Shown here in pieces: positions 16,022 through 25,603 of a stretch of 64,000 bases of DNA; the first letter of the stretch is position 1; every line of letters begins with the position of its first letter. The DNA comes from Nitratireductor pacificus pht-3B (GTDB taxonomy: Bacteria; Pseudomonadota; Alphaproteobacteria; Rhizobiales; Rhizobiaceae), in the NCBI RefSeq assembly GCF_000300335.1, contig NZ_AMRM01000012.1, positions 81,623 to 145,622 on the forward strand. Direction: 5' to 3'. The notes under the pieces were generated by a model. The model was not told the DNA's origin. It searched no databases and saw only the letters and a program-made list of their open reading frames with translations. The position numbers were made by a program, and so were the translations under genes.

Positions 16022-18325
16022 ATGGATGATCTTCTTCCGAACCGGCAGATTTGGAAGCGATTGAAAGAGTCTTTTAGTCACCGGATGGCAGTCAACCGGC
16101 AATGGATGATGTCGAGCGATGGGATCCAAATGGATGCATTCGCACGGCGGGAGAGGAAGCTCACGATGGCCGATTTTACGCTATTGATGTGTGGATTAGG
16201 CCTGTTCTTGGGTACAGCCCTGCTCGTTCTTTCGGCCGTGATTCAGCAAGCGGCGTTCGGGACCAAGAGGCCAACTTGGTCTACGCAGTTGTTCGCCGAG
16301 AGCCGGTTCATCCTCTTGGGTCTTACGCTTCTGATTGGCCTGCTGGTCTCGCCAGCGACGGCTTTCGCCGCACCGTCTGTCTACTGCCCGACCCTGAACG
16401 CCACTGTCGCAAATGGCGGATCGGTGGCCATCGATGTCAGCACATGCGATGGACCGCCAGATGGGGGTATGAGCGGGCCGATCTTGCCAGATGCCCAGCA
16501 CGGCACGGTGACCATCGGCACCAACAGCGGCGGCACGCAGTTCGTGACCTATGCGCACAGCGGCGATTCGGCGACGAGCGACCAGTTCTTTCTGGAGGAC
16601 AACGACCTCGGGGTCGTGACGGTCAACATAACCATCGATCCGCCGGCCTCGCCCATCACGGTCTCGCCGGGGACGCTGCCGGCCATGACCGCGGGAACGG
16701 CCTTCAGCCAGGCGCTGTCGGCAAGTGGCGGTACGGCGCCTTACACCTACAGCCTGCAGTCGGGATCGTTACCTCTCGGAATCTCCCTAACCTCCGGGGG
16801 ACTGCTGAGCGGAACGCCAACGCAGCGCGGAGGTTACGCATTTACCGTAAGGGCGATCGACAACATCGGCCAGTTTGTCGACAAGGGCTACACCGGCACG
16901 GTGCTGAATCCGACGATCTCCATTTCCCCGACATCGGCGACAGCCATCCAGGGCGTATCGTTCTCGCAGACCATCTTCGCCAGCGGCGGCGTCGGCCCGC
17001 ACACCTTCTCCGTGGAGAGCGGTCTTGTGCCCGCGGGATTGTCCCTGTCCAACACCGGCCTTTTCAGCGGCACCACCTCCAGCGCGCCCGGATCTTACCC
17101 TCTGATGCTGCGGGTCACGGATTCCAGCACCGGACCGGGTGCCTATTTCGAGCTTGAGAGCTTCACTGTGACGGTGGCACCGGCACCGTCCGTGTCCATC
17201 AGCGCCAGCCCGGCCTCGGTGAGTGAGGACGGCGCAGCCGATCTGGTTTACACGGTCACGCGCAGCCAGAACCTGTCGTCATCCACGATCGTCAATCTCG
17301 GTTACACGGGCAGCGCTGATGCCAGCGACTATACCGGTGCGACCTTGACCGTGACCATTCCGTCCGGCTCGACGAGCGGCATCGTGGTGATAAACCCGTC
17401 CGCCGATGTCACCGTGGAGGCGGACGAGACTGTAACCGTTAGCATACAGAGCGGCTCAGGCTATACCATCGGTGCGCCGTCCTCTGCCACAGGCACGATC
17501 CTGAACGACGACCTTGGGGTTCTGACGATCAACAATGTCACCTTTTCCGAGGATGACTCCGGAACTCAAGCGATACCGTTCACAATATCGCTCAGCAGTC
17601 CCGCCGGACCCGGTGGTGTAACGTTCGACATCGCAACCGCCGACGGCACAGCGACAGCAGGCGAGGACTATCAGGCGAAAAGCATCGTGGGCGCCACCAT
17701 CGCGCCGGGGGAGAGCACTTATGTCTTCTCTGTTGATGTATACGGCGATACGTCCAACGAACCCAATGAGACGTTTTTCGTCAACATCACCAACGTGACA
17801 AACGCTATCACGGGCGATGGCCAGGGCGTGGGCACCATCGTCAACGACGACCTTGCGGGCCCGTCGGTCACTTCCATTTCGCCGAACAATGGTCCGGAGG
17901 CAGGCGGCACGTCAGTGACGATCACCGGAACGAACTTCACCGGCGCAACGGCCGTGACCTTTGGCGGCGCGGCGGCTGCGAGTTTCACGGTCAACAGCGG
18001 CACGACTATTTCGGCAGTGACGCCGGCCGGGACGGCCGGCGCGGTGGATGTGGCGGTGACGACACCCGGCGGCACGGATACGGAAACAGGTGGCTTCACC
18101 TACAATCCGCCCGTTCCTCCTTCCCTGTCGATCAACAACGTCACCTTACCCGAGGGTGACACCGGAACTCTATCAATACCATTTACAGTGACGCTCAGCA
18201 GCCCCGCCGGTACCGGCGGGGGGTTTACACGGTCACGCGCAGCCAGAACCTGTCGTCATCCACGATCGTCAATCTCGGTTACACGGGCAGCGCTGATGCC
18301 AGCGACTATACCGGTGCGACCTTGA
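16022..18325 (+). CDS. Giant autotransporter adhesin-like protein, N-terminal part (frameshifted)
   Basis: The frame encodes 767 residues. Two hydrophobic segments are near the start, the second a probable signal peptide (FILLGLTLLIGLLVSPATAF, then A) ending near residue 121. The passenger then has two He_PIG-like Ig domains (ITVSPGTLPAMTAG..., ISPTSATAIQG...), two Calx-beta domains (SISASPASVSEDGA..., LTINNVTFSEDDSG...), one IPT/TIG domain (VTSISPNNGPEAGGTSVTIT) and the beginning of a third Calx-beta. At the G6 tract 18217-18222 the frame enters the second copy of a 384-bp repeat one base off and ends in about 35 unrelated Arg-rich residues. The other half follows in the +1 frame. Confidence 0.75.
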   Translation: MDDLLPNRQIWKRLKESFSHRMAVNRQWMMSSDGIQMDAFARRERKLTMADFTLLMCGLGLFLGTALLVLSAVIQQAAFGTKRPTWSTQLFAESRFILLGLTLLIGLLVSPATAFAAPSVYCPTLNATVANGGSVAIDVSTCDGPPDGGMSGPILPDAQHGTVTIGTNSGGTQFVTYAHSGDSATSDQFFLEDNDLGVVTVNITIDPPASPITVSPGTLPAMTAGTAFSQALSASGGTAPYTYSLQSGSLPLGISLTSGGLLSGTPTQRGGYAFTVRAIDNIGQFVDKGYTGTVLNPTISISPTSATAIQGVSFSQTIFASGGVGPHTFSVESGLVPAGLSLSNTGLFSGTTSSAPGSYPLMLRVTDSSTGPGAYFELESFTVTVAPAPSVSISASPASVSEDGAADLVYTVTRSQNLSSSTIVNLGYTGSADASDYTGATLTVTIPSGSTSGIVVINPSADVTVEADETVTVSIQSGSGYTIGAPSSATGTILNDDLGVLTINNVTFSEDDSGTQAIPFTISLSSPAGPGGVTFDIATADGTATAGEDYQAKSIVGATIAPGESTYVFSVDVYGDTSNEPNETFFVNITNVTNAITGDGQGVGTIVNDDLAGPSVTSISPNNGPEAGGTSVTITGTNFTGATAVTFGGAAAASFTVNSGTTISAVTPAGTAGAVDVAVTTPGGTDTETGGFTYNPPVPPSLSINNVTLPEGDTGTLSIPFTVTLSSPAGTGGGFTRSRAARTCRHPRSSISVTRAALMPATIPVRP
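17245..17628 (+). repeat. 384-bp perfect direct repeat, copy 1
   Basis: This stretch is identical, as far as I can compare base by base, to 18222-18605 at an offset of 977 bases. It spans the end of one Calx-beta domain and the first half of the next. 977 is not a multiple of three, so the two copies are read in different frames. Confidence 0.9.
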
Positions 18326-18605
18326 CCGTGACCATTCCGTCCGGCTCGACGAGCGGCATCGTGGTGATAAACCCGTCCGCCGATGTCACCGTGGAGGCGG
18401 ACGAGACTGTAACCGTTAGCATACAGAGCGGCTCAGGCTATACCATCGGTGCGCCGTCCTCTGCCACAGGCACGATCCTGAACGACGACCTTGGGGTTCT
18501 GACGATCAACAATGTCACCTTTTCCGAGGATGACTCCGGAACTCAAGCGATACCGTTCACAATATCGCTCAGCAGTCCCGCCGGACCCGGTGGTGTAACG
18601 TTCGA
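18222..18605 (+). repeat. 384-bp perfect direct repeat, copy 2
   Basis: Identical to 17245-17628. Its left end coincides with the G6 tract at which the autotransporter frame breaks. Adding one G to the tract would join the upstream frame to the frame of copy 1, giving ...GTGGG-VYTVTRSQN. After 18605 the copies diverge by ordinary point differences. Confidence 0.9.
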
Positions 18606-21600
18606 TATCGCCACCGCCGACGGCACGGCAACAGCAGGCGAGGACTACGCAGCAACCAGCATCGTGGGCGCCAGCATATCCGCAGGGCAGAACACCTATG
18701 TTTTCAACGTTGATCTCTACGGCGATACAACCCATGAAACCACCGAGACGTTTTTCGTCAACATCACCAACCTGACAGGCGCTACCGGGGCCGATCTCCA
18801 GGGACTGGGCACAATCGTCAACGACGATTCCATACCCACGATCACTCTGACTCCTGCCAGCCTTTCAGCAGCAACAGTCGGGGCGCCCTACAGCGAAACC
18901 GTGACCGCCAGCGGCGGAACAGGGCCCTACACCTATGCCGTCACCGCGGGCGCCTTGCCCGGGGGCTTGACGTTGAGCGCCTCGGGCGTGCTATCCGGCA
19001 CGCCGACGAATGAGGGAACAGTCAACTTCACCATCACCGCAACCGACAGCGGCGGTGGAACCGGGCCATACAGTGGCAGCAGGGCCTACACGATTGACGT
19101 CGCTGCGCCCACAGTGACCGTGAGCCCAGCCACATTGCCTGCCGCAATCGTCGGCACGCCCTTCAGCCAATCCGTGACCGCCACTGGCGGAACAGCACCG
19201 CATAGTTATGCAGTTACGACCGGCGCTTTACCCCTGGGCCTAGACCTGAGCCCAGCGGGGTTACTTTCCGGTACCCCCACGGCCGGCGGGACGTTCAATT
19301 TCACCATCACCGCCACCGACAGCAGCGGCGGAACCGGGCCGTACAGCGGGAGCAGGGCCTATACGCTCACCGTTGCAGCGCCCGTCATCACCGTGAGCCC
19401 CACCACGTTGCCACCCGCCACCCAGGGTGTCCCCTACTCACAGACCATAACTGCCAGCGGCGGCACGGCGCCTTATACTTACTCAGTTACCGCCGGCGGC
19501 TTGCCTTCGAACCTGAGCCTGAGCAGCACCGGTGTGCTCTCAGGCTCGCCAACTGTAAACGGAACATTCAACTTCACCATCACCGCCACTGACAGCAGCA
19601 CCGGCAACGGTCCATATGGCGGCAGCCAGGCCTATTCGTTCCAGATAGGCGTCGGCACTCCGCCGGTGGTCGGTTCCGTGAGCGTTCCCGCCAACGGGTA
19701 TTATCGCGCGGGGGAGGTTCTTTCCTTCACGGTCAATTTCAACGAAACCGTTCTGGTGGATACGTCGGGCGGTTCGCCAAGCGTTCCCCTGGTAATCGGC
19801 GCTGCAACGGTCGATGCCAGCTATGTGTCCGGAAGCGGATCGAACGCACTTGTCTTCCAGTATCTGGTCGATCCGGGCGATCTGGACCTGAACGGCATTC
19901 AGATCGGAGGCGTCATCGGTCTGAACGGCGGCGCAATTGCAAACGCCTTCAGCACGCCTGCCGACCTGGCCCTCAACAACGTTGGGAGCACCACAGGTGT
20001 CCTCGTTGACACAATAGCGCCGACGGCAACCTCCAGCTCGGTGAGCGGCAGTCCGGCGCCGGATGCGGTCGCCGTTGATTTCCTGGTGACATTCTCGAAG
20101 CCGGTAAATGGCGTCGATTCATCGGATTTCGTCCTGACGAGGACGGGGAGTGCCTCAGGGGCGGTCACCAACGTCGCCACCTCGGACAACGTGACATATA
20201 CGGTCAGCGTCACTGGTGTTTCCGGAACAGGCTCGCTGCGGCTCGATGTTCTGGCGGACGGATCGATTACCGATACGCCCGGCAATCCGATGACCGCAGC
20301 GTACGCGTCCGGAACGCCCTGGGTGCGCAGCGGATCCTCCAACGCCTCGCTGGCCGGCCTTGCACCGAGTGCTGGTGCCCTCGATCCCGCGTTCAATGCG
20401 GCTACGTTCGGTTATGCCGTTGCTGTCGCCAATTCGGTTGCAAGCCTCACCCTGACCCCGACCGCCGATGACGCCAACGCGACGATCACCGTCAACGGCA
20501 CGGCGGTTGCTTCCGGCAACGTCAGCCAGCCGATCACCCTTTCAGTCGGAGCAACGGCGATCCCTGTCGTGGTCACGGCACAGGACGGCGCAACCACGCG
20601 CACCTATACGGTCACGGTCACGCGGGCTTCCCCCGCCCCGACCGTTGTGTCCCGCATCGTCGCGATCAACGCGGGCCAGACGGCGTCTGTCGAACTCACG
20701 GACGGCGCGACGGGCGGTCCGTTCACCGGCGCGGCGATTATAGACATATCCGACAGCAGCGCCGGTTCCGCTCACATCGAACAGAACGGGCAGAGTTTCC
20801 TGCTTGTGTTCGCATCCAGCCCGACCTTTTCAGGTGGCGCCGACGTCCGGTTCACACTTTCGAGCGCTCATGGAACTTCGGCTCCCGGAACGATCTCCTT
20901 CACTGTTCTCGCACGGCCCGACCCCGCACTGGATGCCGAAGTCCTTGGACTGTTGAGAGCTCAGGTCGATGCTTCTAAGCGCTTCGCGCAGGCGCAGACA
21001 CGCAATTTCAACGGGCGGCTCGAGCAGCTTCACGACGAGGGCGACCGCCGCAGAAACAGCCTGAATGTGCGGTTGGGCTATAGTGAGAGTGCGGAGCGCG
21101 GCGACCGCACGGCCGGATCACTGAACGAGGCAGGAGCCGATGCGCCCGGTCTTCTCGGCTATGCTCCTCAATCTTCCGGCGGAGCCAGCGAAGGGGGGCT
21201 TGCTGCGGGCAAGGCGAACGGGCTGGGTGCCTCGGATGGCAGCATGGACCTCGGACCCTACGCCATATGGACGGGTGGCTTCGTCGATTTCAGCCAAAGC
21301 GACAATGGCGGCATCGATCTTGACGGCACGCTCGTCGGGGTAAGCGCCGGCATCGACTACCGCTTTTCCGACAGGTTCATCGGCGGGTTCGGCGTCGGGT
21401 TTGGCCGCGACCGTACCGATATCGGCGCAAACGGCACCGAAAGCACGGGACTTGCCTACAGCGCCGCACTTTACGGAAGCTACAAGCCGGCCGACAATTT
21501 CTTCATCGACGGGCTCATCGGTGCGAGCTGGCTCGACTTCGACAGCCGCCGCTATATCACCGCCACCGGCGATTTCGCCATGGGCAGCCGGTCGGGCCAG

Positions 21601-22074
21601 CAGGTCTTCGGATCGTTGAGCGCCGCTTACGAGTTCCGCGACGAAACATGGCTCCTGTCACCCTACGGCCGCATCGAGATGTCCCGGACATGGCTCGACG
21701 GCTTCGCTGAGGAAGGCGGAGGCACTTTCGGCCTGCGCTATGGAGACCAGACCATCGACACGGTTTCCGGCGTCATCGGTCTTCGTGCGGAATATGCGTT
21801 CAAAAGGAGCTGGGGCACGCTGACGCCCGGCGCGCGTATCGAATACACGCATGATTTCGCCGGGTCGAGCCAAGCGAAGCTGGGCTATATCGACCTAGAT
21901 CACCTACCCTACTGGCTCGACGTCGAGGCCTCCAGCAGGAGTTACGTGACGCTGGGGCTCTCACTTGATGCGGAACTGCCGCAGGCATGGACGCTCGGCG
22001 TCGACTATCGGACCGCCTTCGGAAATGCGCGCCAGGATCACACGTTCGGGCTGAAAGTCGGCAAACAGTTCTAG
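18223..22074 (+). CDS. Giant autotransporter adhesin-like protein, C-terminal part with beta-barrel
   Basis: The frame is open from 18223 and encodes about 1283 residues. In order it has the rest of a Calx-beta, a further Calx-beta (LTINNVTFSEDDSG), three tandem He_PIG-like Ig repeats, Ig-like/SwmB-type stretches (around PPVVGSVSVPANGYYRAGEV and APTATSSSVSGSPAPDAV), a cadherin-like beta-sandwich (ASLAGLAPSAGALDPAF), a helical linker (ALDAEVLGLLRAQVDASKRF) and a final beta-barrel of about 275 residues ending in KVGKQF with the C-terminal Phe of type V autotransporters. No start codon with a ribosome site is present, so expression needs the upstream half: a real frameshift, phase variation at G6, or a sequence error. 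Confidence 0.75.
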   Translation, partial: VYTVTRSQNLSSSTIVNLGYTGSADASDYTGATLTVTIPSGSTSGIVVINPSADVTVEADETVTVSIQSGSGYTIGAPSSATGTILNDDLGVLTINNVTFSEDDSGTQAIPFTISLSSPAGPGGVTFDIATADGTATAGEDYAATSIVGASISAGQNTYVFNVDLYGDTTHETTETFFVNITNLTGATGADLQGLGTIVNDDSIPTITLTPASLSAATVGAPYSETVTASGGTGPYTYAVTAGALPGGLTLSASGVLSGTPTNEGTVNFTITATDSGGGTGPYSGSRAYTIDVAAPTVTVSPATLPAAIVGTPFSQSVTATGGTAPHSYAVTTGALPLGLDLSPAGLLSGTPTAGGTFNFTITATDSSGGTGPYSGSRAYTLTVAAPVITVSPTTLPPATQGVPYSQTITASGGTAPYTYSVTAGGLPSNLSLSSTGVLSGSPTVNGTFNFTITATDSSTGNGPYGGSQAYSFQIGVGTPPVVGSVSVPANGYYRAGEVLSFTVNFNETVLVDTSGGSPSVPLVIGAATVDASYVSGSGSNALVFQYLVDPGDLDLNGIQIGGVIGLNGGAIANAFSTPADLALNNVGSTTGVLVDTIAPTATSSSVSGSPAPDAVAVDFLVTFSKPVNGVDSSDFVLTRTGSASGAVTNVATSDNVTYTVSVTGVSGTGSLRLDVLADGSITDTPGNPMTAAYASGTPWVRSGSSNASLAGLAPSAGALDPAFNAATFGYAVAVANSVASLTLTPTADDANATITVNGTAVASGNVSQPITLSVGATAIPVVVTAQDGATTRTYTVTVTRASPAPTVVSRIVAINAGQTASVELTDGATGGPFTGAAIIDISDSSAGSAHIEQNGQSFLLVFASSPTFSGGADVRFTLSSAHGTSAPGTISFTVLARPDPALDAEVLGLLRAQVDASKRFAQAQTRNFNGRLEQLHDEGDRRRNSLNVRLGYSESAERGDRTAGSLNEAGADAPGLLGYAPQSSGGASEGGLAAGKANGLGASDGSMDLGPYAIWTGGFVDFSQSDNGGIDLDGTLVGVSAGIDYRFSDRFIGGFGVGFGRDRTDIGANGTESTGLAYSAALYGSYKPADNFFIDGLIGASWLDFDSRRYITATGDFAMGSRSGQQVFGSLSAAYEFRDETWLLSPYGRIEMSRTWLDGFAEEGGGTFGLRYGDQTIDTVSGVIGLRAEYAFKRSWGTLTPGARIEYTHDFAGSSQAKLGYIDLDHLPYWLDVEASSRSYVTLGLSLDAELPQAWTLGVDYRTAFGNARQDHTFGLKVGKQF

Positions 22075-22075
22075 C

Positions 22076-22420
22076 GGCTCTGTCGCAAACCATCGGGTGA
22101 TGGCCAGGGGAGCATGAAGGCTCCGTGGTTTCGGCAGCGTTCGTCATGTTCGAGGCCCATCATTTTGATCGCCCGGCGATCCTGCTTTCCGTACGCTGGT
22201 ACCTTGCCTACAAACTCGGCCTTCGCGATCTGGAAGAGATGATGGCCGAGCGCTGCATTCCTCGAAGCCGATCCGCATCCGGCAGAGCCAGCACCTCAGC
22301 AATCAGACGGAGCAGGAACACCGGCGCATGAAGCACCCAGTCCGATCAAGGCTCGGCTTCAACCGGTCGGCGGACGTCGGGGAAATTGCGATCCTGACGG
22401 TCTTTGCCACCTATGAGCCA
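22076..22420 (+). mobile_element. Internally deleted IS6-family element
   Basis: The left end GGCTCTGTCGCAAA (22076-22089) is nearly the IS6/IS26-type terminal repeat. The frame from 22125 gives [20 protein letters not shown] and then [17 protein letters not shown], the transposase start. It then jumps, in another frame from 22265, to [20 protein letters not shown] and [12 protein letters not shown], the family's C-terminal region. The central DDE core is missing, so the element is dead. A second end-like sequence in the same orientation (TTCTATCGCAAACCA) occurs at 22501-22515. The right inverted repeat is not clearly found. Confidence 0.75.
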
Positions 22421-22611
22421 CGGGAAGGTGGATGCAGAACATCAGGCGCTTTTTGGCTCGGCCCAACGCCTTTCACCAACACGGCCACCCCTTTCGAGGA
22501 TTCTATCGCAAACCAAGGCTCAGGACCCATTGAACGGCAGGTCGTGTGTCGACAGAAAACCCGCCGCTGTTCGGATCGAGACTTGTGGGCGAAATTTAAC
22601 CGGCGGACGGT

Positions 22612-22687
<76 letters not shown>

Positions 22688-22945
22688 GTTTCGCCGGTGG
22701 GCCGCATTTAGGTCCGCCTCCCCCCGCCTGTCAAGCAGCGAGTGCGTGTCGGGGCCGGGGACGATGCGTCGCGCCGGCATCTTTCGAAGATGCTCCCGCG
22801 CGGCAAAAAAACCATGCAGACTTGTCGGGCTTGGCTGCAATGGCTACATGTCGCAGAATTCGCGTCGCGGCGGCGCAGGACGGCATCCCGTCCGGCGCTC
22901 ACGCGTCGCACCCGGACAAGGCCCAACACCCATCAGGAGACCGGC

Positions 22946-23236
22946 ATGATCGCGCTAATCCAGACCATCGTCATGGCGCTCGATATCTACTGGTGGCTGA
23001 TCATCGCCTCCGCCATCTTCTCCTGGCTCTACGCCTTCAACGTGGTCAACCCGCGCAACCAGTTCGTCGGCTCTGTCGGCAACTTCCTGTTCCGCGTGAC
23101 GGAGCCGGCGCTGCGACCGATCCGCAGGATCCTCCCCGATCTCGGCGGCATCGACATCTCGCCGATTATCCTGCTGCTGATCCTGTTCTTCGTGCGCCAG
23201 TTCATCCTGACAACGGTTGCCCCGGCCCTGATCTGA
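22946..23236 (+). CDS. YggT family membrane protein
   Basis: A 96-residue inner-membrane protein with two hydrophobic segments ([20 protein letters not shown] and [20 protein letters not shown]). Between them lies the conserved family centre [23 protein letters not shown] 22946 follows AGGAGA. The family is linked to osmotic tolerance and cell-shape functions in other bacteria but has no defined reaction. It is followed 18 bases later by the DUF167 gene, the usual neighbour of yggT. Confidence 0.9.
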   Translation: MIALIQTIVMALDIYWWLIIASAIFSWLYAFNVVNPRNQFVGSVGNFLFRVTEPALRPIRRILPDLGGIDISPIILLLILFFVRQFILTTVAPALI

Positions 23237-23254
23237 TCCGGCCTGATCGGAGAC

Positions 23255-23584
23255 ATGGCCGATCATCCCGCATGCTGCCGGCCCGTTGAAGACGGGCTGC
23301 TGCTGTTCGTCCGGCTGACGCCGAAATCCTCCCGCGACGCCGTGGAAGGGATGGTGAGCGCCGATGATGGCAGCGCCCATCTCAAGGCACGCGTCCGCGC
23401 CGTGCCGGAAGGCGGCAAGGCCAACGCCGCGCTCGAAAAGCTCCTCGCGAAGACCTTCGGCATCCCTGCCGGTGCCGTTTCCCTGAAAGCCGGGGCGACG
23501 GCACGGTTGAAGACCATCGCGCTGCGTGGCGAGACATCGGCCCTGCTTGCCCGGCTCACGCAACTGGTGCAAGACAGCCGATAG
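23255..23584 (+). CDS. DUF167 (YggU) family protein
   Basis: A 109-residue cytosolic protein with the DUF167 signature TPKSSRDAVEGM near the start and ARVRAVPEGGKANAALEKLL followed by AKTFGIPAGAVSL. Function is unknown. The family sits beside yggT in many proteobacteria, as here. The ATG lies 18 bases after the yggT stop, so the two are probably co-transcribed. Confidence 0.88.
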   Translation: MADHPACCRPVEDGLLLFVRLTPKSSRDAVEGMVSADDGSAHLKARVRAVPEGGKANAALEKLLAKTFGIPAGAVSLKAGATARLKTIALRGETSALLARLTQLVQDSR

Positions 23585-23648
23585 AAGCCGCCGGCGAAAC
23601 CCGCTATGGTGCGCGCGAGGATCGTTGGAGATTTCGGGAGCATCGTCC

Positions 23649-24248
23649 ATGCGGCTGACCCTATGCGCGTTCTTTCTCGCTGCCACGGCGGGACTTGCCG
23701 GCGCGGCGGAACTGGAGAGCGCCTACACCGAGATCGACGTCGAGAAGGATTGCGCGCCTTTCGCCAATGCCGGCGACGACGGGGGCGACTGGACGAACTT
23801 CGTCTGCCCCGGCTGGCGCGGCTACCCGGTCCTGATCTACTACAGCGACCTGCGCGAATCCGTCTTCTACGGCTTCCCGCCGGCCGGCGAGATGGCGCCG
23901 GAATGGGAGAGCTTCGCCGGCTTCAACAACACGGGGCCGACCATCGAGTGGCGCATCCTCGTGGACGGAAACCGCCGCACGCCGGTCGCCACGATCCATC
24001 GCTGGTTCGTCGCCAACGCCGACGAGACCGAGAAGGACATCGAGGTTCTGGTGGTGGAAAGGGTCGGGCAGCTTCTGCAGCACGAGGGCTGCGTCATGGG
24101 CTATGTGGTGGCGACGGGCAACGAAGGCGCCAATGAAAAGGCCCGCCGCATCGCCGATGAGCAGGCCTTCGATTTCGCCTGCGGCGCCGATCAGCCCGTG
24201 ATCGACGCCGGAACGGTCCCGCTGCCGGAGCCTTCCGGCGGGGAATAG
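23649..24248 (+). CDS. Secreted hypothetical protein
   Basis: A 199-residue protein with a clear Sec signal peptide (MRLTLCAFFLAATAGLAGAA). The mature part has four cysteines (DCAPF, FVCPGW, EGCVMG, DFACG) that could form disulfides in the periplasm. It also has aromatic-rich stretches (WTNFVCPGWRGYPVLIYYSD, VFYGFPPAGEM). I do not recognise a named domain. It follows DUF167 by 64 bases and converges with ppa. The longer open frame upstream lacks a signal sequence and is not used. Confidence 0.75.
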   Translation: MRLTLCAFFLAATAGLAGAAELESAYTEIDVEKDCAPFANAGDDGGDWTNFVCPGWRGYPVLIYYSDLRESVFYGFPPAGEMAPEWESFAGFNNTGPTIEWRILVDGNRRTPVATIHRWFVANADETEKDIEVLVVERVGQLLQHEGCVMGYVVATGNEGANEKARRIADEQAFDFACGADQPVIDAGTVPLPEPSGGE

Positions 24249-24256
24249 GAGAGGGT

Positions 24257-24796
24257 CTACCCGGCCTTCTTCGCCTTTGCCCGATCGATCGCCTCGACGA
24301 TCAGCTTGCGCGCATGCGCGGCATCCAGCCAGTCGCCGATCTTCACCCACTTGCCGGGTTCCAGATCCTTGTAGTGCTCGAAGAAGTGCTGGATCTGCTG
24401 CCGCGTGATCTCCGGCATGTCCGTGTAGTTCTTGACGTCCTCGTAGCGGCGCGTCAGGTGCGGCGAGGGCACGGCGATGATCTTCTCGTCCTGGCCGGAA
24501 TTGTCCTCCATCACCAGCACGCCGATCGGCCGCACATTGATCACGCAGCCGGGAATGAGCTGGCGCGTGTTGCAGACCAGAACGTCGATCGGGTCGCCGT
24601 CGTCGGACAGCGTGTGCGGGACGAAGCCGTAATTCCCCGGATAGGTCATCGGCGTGTACAGGAAGCGGTCGACGACCAGCGTCCCGGACTCCTTGTCCAT
24701 CTCGTACTTGATCGGCTGGCCGCCGACCGGCACTTCGACGATGACGTTGACGTCTTCGGGGGGATTATCGCCGATGGCGATGGCGTCTATGCGCAT
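24257..24796 (-). CDS. ppa: Inorganic pyrophosphatase
   Basis: A 179-residue family I soluble pyrophosphatase hydrolysing PPi to phosphate, pulling nucleotide and polymer synthesis forward. The metal-binding signature [10 protein letters not shown] is present, with the upstream ExPxGxxxKYE motif ([15 protein letters not shown]) and the conserved [20 protein letters not shown] followed by [14 protein letters not shown]. Its length is typical of the bacterial enzyme. It is monocistronic and convergent with the hypothetical gene 8 bases away. Confidence 0.96.
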   Translation of the reverse strand: MRIDAIAIGDNPPEDVNVIVEVPVGGQPIKYEMDKESGTLVVDRFLYTPMTYPGNYGFVPHTLSDDGDPIDVLVCNTRQLIPGCVINVRPIGVLVMEDNSGQDEKIIAVPSPHLTRRYEDVKNYTDMPEITRQQIQHFFEHYKDLEPGKWVKIGDWLDAAHARKLIVEAIDRAKAKKAG

Positions 24797-25009
24797 GGAA
24801 AGAGAAACCCTTCGTTCTGGCAGGTGGCGGCTGTTCTCCCCGGTGCGGTCGCTACGGATGACGACCAGCCGGACGTGCAGCCAGGAAATGAATGGGTGCG
24901 CTTTATCGCGTCATGCGCCGCATGGCAATGCGCACGATGTTGCACTGCGAAACAATTGGCGTTCCGCAGGCACGTCAAAACCCTGGATGACGGTGATGAA
25001 ACCGGAAGA

Positions 25010-25516
25010 TCAGTCCCAGACGAAGGCCAGCTTGCGCAGGGCCCTGTTGTCGAAAACCTCGACCCCTTCGGCCACGTCGCGGCCGCCGGCGCCGGCGTAG
25101 AAGGCCAGCGCATTGCCATTGTCTTCCAGCGCCCACACGACGAGTCCTTTCAGGCCATGTGCCGAAAGCATCTCGCGCGCCGCCCTGAACAGCCGGGAAC
25201 CGAGGCCGACGCCCTGATACTCGGGCCGGAGGTAGAGCTCGTAGATTTCGCCTTCCTGCGATAATTCGCGGGCGCGGTTGCGGCCGAGCGTCGCATAACC
25301 GGCGATCTCGCCGCCGATCTCGATGACGAGCACCGTCGCCGACCGGCGAATCGCGTTCGACCACCATTTCGGGCCGCGCCTGCCGATCATCCGGTTCAGC
25401 GCCTGATAGGGGATGATGCCGGTATAAGCGCCGCGCCAGGCGCTGTCATGCACCTCCGCCACCGCTTCCGCGTCCCTCGGTTCTGCCCGTCTGATGTCGA
25501 TCGTCAGCGTGTTCAT
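25010..25516 (-). CDS. GNAT family N-acetyltransferase
   Basis: A 168-residue acetyl-CoA-dependent transferase. The acetyl-CoA loop motif A is LYLRPEYQGVGLGSRLFRAA (Q/RxxGxG/A as QGVGLG) and the C-terminal motif B is EDNGNALAFYAGAGG. The N-terminal IRRAEPRDAEAVAEVHDSAW is the usual first strand-helix. The substrate cannot be inferred. It stands alone, with 213 bases of featureless DNA before ppa. Confidence 0.85.
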   Translation of the reverse strand: MNTLTIDIRRAEPRDAEAVAEVHDSAWRGAYTGIIPYQALNRMIGRRGPKWWSNAIRRSATVLVIEIGGEIAGYATLGRNRARELSQEGEIYELYLRPEYQGVGLGSRLFRAAREMLSAHGLKGLVVWALEDNGNALAFYAGAGGRDVAEGVEVFDNRALRKLAFVWD

Positions 25517-25603
25517 GGTTTCTTAACCATAGCTGCGCCGGCGGGGTATGCGCAAGCATTAGAACCCCCCTCATTCCGGTAGCGCACAGATGGGCAAAAC
25601 GGC

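Noticed and set aside
16022..22074. A CRISPR-like or satellite array in the repeated region
   Set aside because: The repeats are protein-domain repeats (Ig, Calx-beta) in reading frame plus one large duplication. There are no short identical units with spacers, and I see no CRISPR array anywhere in the window.
22777..22793. Palindrome GCATCTT-TCG-AAGATGC near tRNA-Ala as a terminator
   Set aside because: It is short, has no U tract, and lies upstream of the tRNA rather than after it. It could be a protein site, but nothing supports a specific role.
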